A DNA stretch of 5,182 bases. Origin: an uncultured Verrucomicrobiota bacterium. GTDB taxonomy: Bacteria > Verrucomicrobiota > Kiritimatiellia > RFP12 > UBA1067. The stretch is taken from positions 1-5,182 of the forward strand of contig CALYTX010000113.1 of assembly GCA_945487985.1 (NCBI GenBank), written 5' to 3'. This document shows, one piece after another, positions 1-5,182 of this stretch (positions are counted from its first letter, which is position 1; each line of letters starts with the position of its first letter). Under the pieces are notes generated by a model. The model searched no databases and was not told the DNA's origin. It saw nothing but the letters and a program-made list of their open reading frames with translations. A program made the translations under genes and the position numbers.

Positions 1-322
1 TGAAATCAGGAACTCGCACGGCATCAAACATACTGAAAATGTGGCGGAGAAGACCATTTGAAAAGAAAGACTCGTAGATAAGCGGACGGACATCGACCTG
101 ACAGCGGTAAAGCTCAGTTCCCAACACGACCGGATCAATTATCGCCGGATGATTGGGTAAGATCAGATAGGTTCTGCCCGGGATGAGATGTTCAACACCA
201 GAAACGGAAACCTCGTAGCGCCGCGACAGCACCCACCGCCCAACACCTACGAGCGCGTTGCGATTGAGCAAAATGAAAGCCACAACGCCCACAAGCACCA
301 GAAGCACAATCAAGGCAGACAT
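1..322 (-). CDS. PlsC-like 1-acylglycerol-phosphate acyltransferase family protein, N-terminal part (cut by window edge)
   Basis: The reading frame starts with ATG at 322-320 and runs without a stop to the left edge, giving 107 residues. Residues 3-20 form one strongly hydrophobic helix, probably a membrane anchor. Residues 55-66 read LPNHPAIIDPVV: this contains the HX4D catalytic signature (H58, D63) of the glycerolipid acyltransferase (LPLAT/PlsC) family, in which His and Asp form the charge relay for acyl transfer to a lysophospholipid hydroxyl. A second conserved block probably lies near FDAVRVPDF (99-107), but the edge cuts it. The likely role is acylation of a glycerolipid at the inner face of the cytoplasmic membrane. 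The start is supported by a good ribosome site and by its position 21 nt after folC. Single-anchor LPLAT domains with an NHPAxIDP motif also occur fused to AMP-binding acyl-ligase domains; whether that applies here cannot be seen. The family is well supported; the substrate is unknown. Confidence 0.85.
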   Translation of the reverse strand, partial: MSALIVLLVLVGVVAFILLNRNALVGVGRWVLSRRYEVSVSGVEHLIPGRTYLILPNHPAIIDPVVLGTELYRCQVDVRPLIYESFFSNGLLRHIFSMFDAVRVPDF

Positions 323-328
323 CTTAAG

Positions 329-334
329 CCCTCT
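329..334 (-). promoter_or_regulatory. Ribosome binding site of the acyltransferase gene
   Basis: On the minus strand AGAGGG lies 6 nt before the ATG at 322-320. It is the clearest Shine-Dalgarno sequence in the window, sits in the short gap after the folC stop, and fixes the acyltransferase start. Confidence 0.7.
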
Positions 335-343
335 TTTACGTAA

Positions 344-1696
344 TCAAGGTAATCCTACTATATTCAACCCGGCCGCGCCACAGCCTAAATCCGCCTCCGA
401 AACAGGCGAAACAGACGGCATTGACGAACTCGACAAAAGCTCAGAAGCATCCCTGCGGTTCGCCGGCCACGGATAGGCTCCAAGTTCAACAAGTGCTTCG
501 CCGGCGAGAAACAACGAACCAAACACAAGCACCGTTTCACACCGGGAATCACGAGCAAGGGACATTGCCGCGCCAAGCGAATCGGCCGCCTCGGCGGCAA
601 TTCCCAACTTGGCGAGGTGGCATGCTAACTCGACAGCGGGAACCGAACGCGGATTCGCCGTCCTAACCGCAATCGCCCGGCTGATAAGCGGAACAAGCGG
701 CGCTAAAGTCGCTTCAACATCCTTGTCGCCGCAGAACCCAACGATGGCCACGAGCTTGACCGAGGCCGAAGACAATGTCTGCGCCAGCGATCTGGCGAGA
801 GCGCGAGCGGCAGGCGGATTGTGCGCGCCGTCGACAATAAATCTACCGATGCGCTGGAAGCGCCCCGGCCACACGGTTCTACCAAGGCCGCCGAGATAAC
901 GCTCGGGCGGGCCAGGCAGTTTTCCGGCGAGAATCAGCGCCTTGATCGCGGCAATTGCCGTCACGGCGTTTTCGCGATTGAAGGCACCTGCGAGCGGAAA
1001 TCCACCGGGGATTTCCGTCTCGTCGGCCAAATCGGGCGCATAAATGAATTTCGCGCCCCGTTCCTGGGCGGTGCGCTCTACTATCTCCAGCGCGGCGAAC
1101 TCGTTAACACCCGCCACCACAATCGCCCCGGGCTTGATGATGCCAGCTTTCTCGGCGGCGATTTTCTCCACGCTATCGCCCAGCCACGAACAATGATCAA
1201 GTCCAATACGAGTGATAACTGCGAGATCACCAAGTGCAATATTGGTCGCGTCGAGTCGTCCGCCCAGTCCAGTTTCAAGAATGGAAAATTCAACTTTGGC
1301 GTCCGCAAAAAGCCGAAAAGCGACTGCCGTCAACGCTTCAAAGAACGTTGCCTCGGGAATTCTCCGGCGTCCCTCCGCGCTCGAAAGCGCGGCAATCACA
1401 CCGGTTGCGGCCGCTTCGAGTTGCGCATCGAGAACCATCTTGCCATCGAGAAAAAACCGCTCGTTGATCTGGCAAAGGTGGGGTGAGGTGTAGCGTCCGG
1501 CATGCACGCCGCCCGCGCCAAGGCACGCGTCCAGCATTGCCGCGACCGCCCCCTTGCCGTTGGTGCCGGCAATATGAATCACCGTGCCAAGGGCGCGCTG
1601 GGGATTGCCGGTCATGGCGCACAGCGCGCTGATTGCCTCCAATCCAGCCTTCATACCGAAACGCCGCCGGGCGGCGAGTTCTTCAATAAGTTTCAT
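344..1696 (-). CDS. folC: Bifunctional folylpolyglutamate synthase / dihydrofolate synthase
   Basis: A 450-residue cytosolic Mur-ligase-fold enzyme that uses ATP to add glutamate to dihydropteroate and/or to folates, for folate synthesis and retention. All family landmarks are visible in order: P-loop GTNGKGA (44-50), SPHL (71-74), the TFFEALTA block (117-124), ETGLGGRLDATN (141-152), GLDHCSWLGD (165-174), EKAGIIKPG (182-190) with the lysine expected to be carbamylated (K188), WPGRF (276-280), DGAHNP (289-294), GDKD (323-326) and a final VFGSLFLAGE (391-400). The expected Mg ligands S71, E141 and H168 are present. The last P-loop residue is Ala50, where the family usually has Ser. The length is normal for the family, but about 45 residues follow the last conserved block as a Ser/Ala/Pro-rich tail. 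Sequence alone does not settle whether the enzyme has one or both activities. The ATG start is 7 nt after the stop of the prenyltransferase gene, with no clear Shine-Dalgarno, so translation may depend on coupling to that gene. Confidence 0.96.
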   Translation of the reverse strand: MKLIEELAARRRFGMKAGLEAISALCAMTGNPQRALGTVIHIAGTNGKGAVAAMLDACLGAGGVHAGRYTSPHLCQINERFFLDGKMVLDAQLEAAATGVIAALSSAEGRRRIPEATFFEALTAVAFRLFADAKVEFSILETGLGGRLDATNIALGDLAVITRIGLDHCSWLGDSVEKIAAEKAGIIKPGAIVVAGVNEFAALEIVERTAQERGAKFIYAPDLADETEIPGGFPLAGAFNRENAVTAIAAIKALILAGKLPGPPERYLGGLGRTVWPGRFQRIGRFIVDGAHNPPAARALARSLAQTLSSASVKLVAIVGFCGDKDVEATLAPLVPLISRAIAVRTANPRSVPAVELACHLAKLGIAAEAADSLGAAMSLARDSRCETVLVFGSLFLAGEALVELGAYPWPANRRDASELLSSSSMPSVSPVSEADLGCGAAGLNIVGLP

Positions 1697-1703
1697 TACG
1701 ATT

Positions 1704-2612
1704 CTATTTCAGATACAGCGCCAAAGTCACGCTCGCGCCGTAGCCGAGGATAATCATCCACATCAACTTGTCGCTCAGCAGCACTTTTTCCGGACGCCCC
1801 ACGTCGCCTTTGCCGTAAACGAGAAACAGATAGCGGACGATTCCCTGCGCCACGAAAATCGCGCTGAAGGCAAGCTTGCGCGTCCCAAAACGCGAGAGTG
1901 TATCCTCCGAAAGCGTATACCACATATACGCTCCCACCGTTGCCGCTGCCGCCAACGCGATGAGTCCGTCGAGAATCACCGGATGGTAACCCTTGAGCGC
2001 CTCGCGTGAATCTTCCGCAACAATTTTCTCGTGCCGGCGCTTCGACAGCGCGAGGAACAACGAAAGCAAAAACGCGCAGATGAGCAGCCATGGCGAAATA
2101 CGCACATCGGTAGCGGCCGCACCGGCAATTGCGCGCAATACAAACCCGGCGGCGATGACCACGACATCGAGATAGGGAATACGCTTTAGCAGACCAGAAT
2201 ACGCGCATTGCATAAGCGCGTAGATAAGCAGCACCGCAAAGCCCCAGGTGCGGTCAGGGTGCCGGAATACGAGAAAACACGGATAAAGCAATCCGGCGGC
2301 AAAAAACGCCAACGCCATGCGCACCGCGTCGATCGGTTCGATTTCACCCGCCGCCACTGGGCGCCGCCGCTTGACGGGGTGAAGCCGGTCGGCGCGGTAG
2401 TCAGCAACATCGTTGAGCAGATAAAAAGCGCTCGACAAAAGGCAAAAGCTCATAGCCATGGCCGAAACCAGCAATAGCGGAGCCCATCCGCGGGCGTGAG
2501 CAGCCTGAGAAGGATCGGCGACCGCAAAGAGCCAACCGAGAAACACGAGCGCATTCTTCGTCCACTGGTTCGCGCGCACCGCCCGCACCCATACATAAAT
2601 CCGGCTTATCAT
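1704..2612 (-). CDS. UbiA-superfamily decaprenyl-phosphate phosphoribosyltransferase-like membrane enzyme
   Basis: With the ATG at 2612-2610 this is a 302-residue integral membrane protein with about nine hydrophobic helices. It opens with VRAVRANQWTKNALVF (9-24), typical of the phosphoribosyl-polyprenol subgroup of UbiA enzymes. The first Asp-rich motif is NDVADYRAD (67-75), followed by HPVKRRRPVAAG (78-89). The second active-site block is YSGLLKRIPYLD (138-149), followed by GFVLRAIAG (156-164), ISPW (172-175) and FLALSKRRHE (186-195). In characterised relatives (mycobacterial Rv3806c) this fold transfers 5-phosphoribose from PRPP to decaprenyl phosphate at the cytoplasmic membrane, making the precursor of the arabinose donor for cell-wall polymers. 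Both Asp motifs are intact, so an active enzyme is expected; the polyprenol length and final sugar are unknown. A GTG at 2645 would add 11 residues, but the ATG is preferred: it overlaps the upstream stop as ATGA, has GGAG 12 nt ahead (2625-2628), and fits the family N-terminus. No epimerase partner gene is present in the window. Confidence 0.88.
   Translation of the reverse strand: MISRIYVWVRAVRANQWTKNALVFLGWLFAVADPSQAAHARGWAPLLLVSAMAMSFCLLSSAFYLLNDVADYRADRLHPVKRRRPVAAGEIEPIDAVRMALAFFAAGLLYPCFLVFRHPDRTWGFAVLLIYALMQCAYSGLLKRIPYLDVVVIAAGFVLRAIAGAAATDVRISPWLLICAFLLSLFLALSKRRHEKIVAEDSREALKGYHPVILDGLIALAAAATVGAYMWYTLSEDTLSRFGTRKLAFSAIFVAQGIVRYLFLVYGKGDVGRPEKVLLSDKLMWMIILGYGASVTLALYLK
2609..2612 (-). 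other. ATGA stop-start overlap coupling the repeat protein to the UbiA enzyme
   Basis: The stop TGA of the repeat-protein gene (2611-2609) overlaps the ATG of the prenyltransferase (2612-2610) as ATGA. This is the usual arrangement for translational coupling by a terminating ribosome. It favours the ATG at 2612 over the GTG at 2645, which has no visible Shine-Dalgarno. Confidence 0.75.
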
Positions 2613-3754
2613 TGTTTGAAAGTTCTCCAGCGGAATATTCCCCACAACAGCGAATGGTCGACATAGACTGGCGAAGATCGATTTTCATAGAAGGTCCAGA
2701 ACTTCGCCCAGTTCCGGTCAATCTGAGGCACATAGCGAATGGGGAAAAGCCCCAGAACACGCATGCGCGTTTCGTCATCGTGAGACTCGCTCTCCCACAA
2801 CGGCCAGAGGCGGGTATATCCGCGCCCCGATGCGTAGAAAGGAAAGATGCGCGTCTGATCGTCGTACAACTCCACCAATTTCCACCCGTAGCGAGTAACG
2901 CGAGAGCTTTCAGAGCCGCTTTTATAGTCGTAATCAACAACCCGCTCGTAGAATGGCCAGATTCCAAGCCGCCAACACCGCGGCGAAGATTCGTATTCGA
3001 AAAACGGCCATGGGCAACGCAATCGGAACGAATCTGCGGAATCATGCTCTACTTCGCCATCCTGACTCGAACGCCGCGACTGGGAACTGGCTACCGAGAA
3101 GAAAGGCGGCAAAAACGAATCCTGTTGCTCGAATTGCCGCCGCACGCGCGACCAGAGCGGAAACAGAGTCCACGAATAACCTTCACCGGCCGTATCACGG
3201 TCGCTTTCGTAATGCGCCCAAGTGACGAACGGCCAAAGCACGTAGCGATGAACCGATTCACGTTGACGGTTAACGCCGTAGATGGGCCATAGGCTCCACG
3301 AACCATCGCTGCGCCAGCTTAAAAACGGGAAAAGGATGGAATTGGTCTCCAGCCACTCTTCGCGCCGCTGACCGTCGCGCCAGCAACTCCGCGGCATCCG
3401 GTAGCTGTGCCAGAGCGGCCAAAGCGCGAACTTCACGTCGTACATCGCCGCAATGTGCGGGTGACGCCCAACGAGCGGAAACAGACCGGCATAGCCACGG
3501 CCGCGGTCACATCCGTTGAACCAGAACGGAACGATAGAGAACTGGTAATCGCCGTTAGAATAATCCTGGCGCGAGGCGAGCAGACAAAACCGCCACCAAT
3601 CGCGATGACTGGTGAAAAGCGGCCAGGCGATGTCTACCACTTCGCCCTCGCGGGCGTAGAACGGACGCGCCGCCACATACTTCGCACCGCAATCCTGTTC
3701 ATAGAATGGACCGACCTGAAAAGCGGCGGACAACAGCAGAACGCTAGCGAGCAC
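2609..3754 (-). CDS. Unrecognised Trp-rich repeat protein with about 18 [W/F]-P-[L/F/I]-aromatic motifs
   Basis: A 381-residue protein that I cannot assign to a named family. It has 25 tryptophans (about 6.6%) and many Phe, Tyr and Arg residues. A short hydrophobic-aromatic motif recurs from end to end: GPFY, RPFY, WPLF, VPFW, FPLV, WPLW, FPFL, WPIY, WPFV, FPLW, PPFF, WPFF, WPFY, FPFY, WPLW and FPIR, with the prolines at 16, 31, 45, 76, 93, 113, 143, 157, 175, 199, 217, 250, 267, 305, 318 and 338. Degenerate copies WTFY (353-356) and WGIF (371-374) follow. Spacing is mostly 14-20 or 24-33 residues, with polar, charged linkers between, which suggests a repeated beta-strand and loop architecture such as a propeller, solenoid or barrel. 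The N-terminus (LASVLLLSAAF) is a short hydrophobic stretch that could be an export signal, though it lacks basic residues and a clear cleavage site. The GTG at 3754-3752 is chosen because an in-frame TGA lies three codons upstream. The gene overlaps the TPR gene by 11 nt and the UbiA gene by 4 nt. The gene is certain; its function is unknown. Confidence 0.85.
   Translation of the reverse strand: MLASVLLLSAAFQVGPFYEQDCGAKYVAARPFYAREGEVVDIAWPLFTSHRDWWRFCLLASRQDYSNGDYQFSIVPFWFNGCDRGRGYAGLFPLVGRHPHIAAMYDVKFALWPLWHSYRMPRSCWRDGQRREEWLETNSILFPFLSWRSDGSWSLWPIYGVNRQRESVHRYVLWPFVTWAHYESDRDTAGEGYSWTLFPLWSRVRRQFEQQDSFLPPFFSVASSQSRRSSQDGEVEHDSADSFRLRCPWPFFEYESSPRCWRLGIWPFYERVVDYDYKSGSESSRVTRYGWKLVELYDDQTRIFPFYASGRGYTRLWPLWESESHDDETRMRVLGLFPIRYVPQIDRNWAKFWTFYENRSSPVYVDHSLLWGIFRWRTFKQ
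3744..3754 (-). other. 11-nt overlap of TPR gene end and repeat-protein start
   Basis: The TPR gene ends with TAG at 3746-3744, while the repeat-protein GTG is at 3754-3752 in a different frame. A GAGG at 3767-3770 lies 12 nt before the GTG, inside the TPR coding region. The overlap suggests coupled translation of the two proteins. Confidence 0.65.
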
Positions 3755-5182
3755 TCTTTCTCAATTCCTCGAATTCATCGCGTTCGTAGTCGGAAAGCTC
3801 CTTGATGCGCGACTGCACCTTGCGCAAAGTGGTCTTTCCGCGCATCGTGTCGCCACGCGCAAGTTGCACGCGTGCGAGCGAAACGAGCATGCGAACGTCG
3901 GCCTCTTTGCCGTCCTTTCCTTTTGACAACTCCACTGCCTTCAGGACGCATTTCTCCGCCTCGTCGAGATCTCCCTTGGCATCGAGAAGAATCGCGCCGA
4001 GGGTCTCCCAGGCTACATACAGACGTGGATCGGACTCGACCGCCTTGCGGGCGTTGAGTTCGGCCTCGGCGAAACTTTTGCGGCGGCGGAGCACCTCGGC
4101 CAAGTCGTTGAGTGCGAGTACCGGCGGTTTCCTCGCCGCGACGCTACGGCGAAGGAACGCCTCGGCCTCGGCGAACTGTCCGCGCTGAAGCGCGAGCGAA
4201 CCCATCACATAGTTGGCCAGCGGCGCCTTGCGATTGCGGCGCAAAACCTCGCGCGCATGAATTTCGGCCTGCTCCTTATCGTCAAGCGATATATCCAGCC
4301 CCAACACCATGTCGGAGGCCGCTTCGATGTTCGGTCTCTCTCGGGCGGCGGCCACGAAGGCGTCGCGGGCAGCCCGCCGTTTCTCTGCGCCTTCTCGCAA
4401 AAGCACGAAGGCGCGAGTCGTCTGCAGGTAATAATCTGTTGGGGATCGTGCCTGCTTTTCCATCGTAGCTAAAATCTCGTTCTTGAGCTCGAGCGAAAGC
4501 TTCTTGGCGGCGGCTTCATCCTTGGCGGCATCGATTTCTTGAATCGTAATCATCGCCAGCATCGACCAGGCCTGCATGTCGCCGTGATTGGCGTCAGTAA
4601 GCTTGCGGACCGTTTTTTTGGCTTCAGCGAGATTGTTGCGCATCAAATGGAGCATAGCCATTTCCATCGTCCCGCGCGGATCGTCGCCATTGGCCTTCGT
4701 TGCACGCTCGAGATATTCGGCCGCCTTTGCGGAATCGCCCTCAAGAAGCTCCAGGCGCATCATCCCGATGAGCGCATCGTGATTGTCAGCGTCCTGCGAG
4801 AGCACTTCTTCGTAAGTTTCACGAGATTTACCGCGCTCATCCTCCGCCGCGTAGAGCGCAGCCATCATGTTCAAAAGCGCATAACGATTGTCGGTCTGGA
4901 CAAAATCGATAGCGCGGCGAACTTGTTCAAGCGCCTCGCCTGGGCGCCCCGAACGCGCCCAGTTGTATCCCATGCGGATAAACATCTCCGGCGTGCGGAT
5001 GTATCCGTAATACGTTCCCAGACGCCACAGGCTGTAGCGGCGGTTCTTGTTGTCGACAATCGCCTTGAAGCGGTCTTCAAGCTCTCGCTTCTTGTTGAGC
5101 GCCTTGGGATAACACGTACGCGCCATCTCCAGCTCGTTGATAAGCGCGCAAATATTATCCCGGTCAATCGTCTCAAGCACCA
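3744..5182 (-). CDS. Tetratricopeptide repeat (TPR) protein, C-terminal part (open at right edge)
   Basis: The frame is open through the right edge and ends with TAG at 3746-3744; at least 478 residues are visible. The first possible start, GTG at 5180-5178, lies 2 nt from the edge with no upstream context, so it is probably an internal valine and the true start lies outside. Residue numbers below count from that codon. From about 65 onward the protein is a run of roughly ten 34-residue helix-turn-helix units with the TPR pattern of small residues and Ala at the helix contacts. Examples are MGYNWARSGRPGEALEQVRRAI (70-91), LIGMMRLELLEGDSAKAAEYLERAT (137-161), VMGSLALQRGQFAEAEAFLRRSV (325-347), LNDLAEVLRRRKSFAEAELNARKAV (357-381) and WETLGAILLDAKGDLDEAEKCVLKAV (391-416). 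The last helices (426-478) are highly charged. TPR arrays act as protein-protein scaffolds; no enzymatic domain is visible here. The missing N-terminus could hold a signal, membrane anchor or catalytic domain. The downstream overlap with the repeat protein hints at a shared process. The fold is confident; the partner and role are unknown. Confidence 0.88.
   Translation of the reverse strand, partial: VLETIDRDNICALINELEMARTCYPKALNKKRELEDRFKAIVDNKNRRYSLWRLGTYYGYIRTPEMFIRMGYNWARSGRPGEALEQVRRAIDFVQTDNRYALLNMMAALYAAEDERGKSRETYEEVLSQDADNHDALIGMMRLELLEGDSAKAAEYLERATKANGDDPRGTMEMAMLHLMRNNLAEAKKTVRKLTDANHGDMQAWSMLAMITIQEIDAAKDEAAAKKLSLELKNEILATMEKQARSPTDYYLQTTRAFVLLREGAEKRRAARDAFVAAARERPNIEAASDMVLGLDISLDDKEQAEIHAREVLRRNRKAPLANYVMGSLALQRGQFAEAEAFLRRSVAARKPPVLALNDLAEVLRRRKSFAEAELNARKAVESDPRLYVAWETLGAILLDAKGDLDEAEKCVLKAVELSKGKDGKEADVRMLVSLARVQLARGDTMRGKTTLRKVQSRIKELSDYERDEFEELRKSAR

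Noticed and set aside
323..343. Terminator or promoter between folC and the acyltransferase gene
   Set aside because: The gap is 21 nt and is largely used by the ribosome site. There is no hairpin with a T-run and no room for a promoter within the gap.
821..1486. 221-residue plus-strand open frame opposite folC
   Set aside because: It lies entirely antisense to a gene with every FolC motif, its translation shows no recognisable domain, and no ribosome site supports it. It is a shadow of the high-GC coding strand.
1696..2208. 170-residue minus-strand frame inside the UbiA gene
   Set aside because: Out of frame with the UbiA motifs, Arg/Cys-rich, and fully contained in the membrane enzyme gene.
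2613..2645. GTG at 2645 as the start of the UbiA gene
   Set aside because: It adds 11 residues not typical of the family, has no ribosome site, and lies inside the upstream gene; the ATG at 2612 overlaps the upstream stop as ATGA.
2401..3045. 214-residue minus-strand open frame crossing the repeat-protein/UbiA junction
   Set aside because: It spans the ends of two well-supported genes in another frame and carries no domain; the genes on both sides meet exactly at ATGA.
2612..3292. 226-residue plus-strand open frame opposite the Trp-repeat gene
   Set aside because: Low-complexity, Arg/Pro-rich translation without domain features. The minus-strand frame has the regular aromatic motifs and tight junctions with both neighbours, so it is the real gene.
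2609..3754. DNA-level tandem repeat in the Trp-rich gene
   Set aside because: The protein motif recurs, but I see no direct DNA repeats of useful length; codons and linkers differ between copies, so this is old, diverged protein repetition and not a recent DNA expansion.

Overview
The window carries five genes, all on the minus strand and packed almost end to end, so it reads as one transcription unit running from the right edge to the left edge. In transcription order: (1) the C-terminal part of a tetratricopeptide (TPR) protein, open at the right edge; (2) an unrecognised, tryptophan-rich protein built from about 18 copies of a short [W/F]-P-[L/F]-[aromatic] motif; (3) a UbiA-superfamily membrane prenyltransferase of the decaprenyl-phosphate phosphoribosyltransferase type; (4) FolC, the folate glutamate ligase; (5) the N-terminal part of a PlsC-like acyltransferase, cut by the left edge.

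The junctions are tight: 11-nt overlap (1/2), 4-nt ATGA overlap (2/3), 7-nt gap (3/4), 21-nt gap (4/5). There is no gene-free stretch above about 25 nt, no RNA gene, no mobile element and no terminator or promoter that I can support. The promoter presumably lies beyond the right edge, and the operon probably continues past the left edge.

The organism is probably a GC-moderate (mid-50s % by eye) bacterium with a complex envelope. The mix of TPR protein, repeat protein, phosphoribosyl-polyprenol enzyme and acyltransferase would fit a PVC-type (Verrucomicrobia/Lentisphaerae-like) or other little-cultured Gram-negative lineage, but nothing here fixes the taxon.

Functionally, folC is cytosolic housekeeping. 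Its flanking genes point to the envelope: a polyprenyl-phosphate sugar donor enzyme, a lipid acyltransferase, a possibly exported aromatic repeat protein and a TPR scaffold. The tightest coupling (TPR - repeat protein - UbiA) makes these three the best candidates for working together, but this is inference from layout. The repeat protein is the most unusual item in the window.
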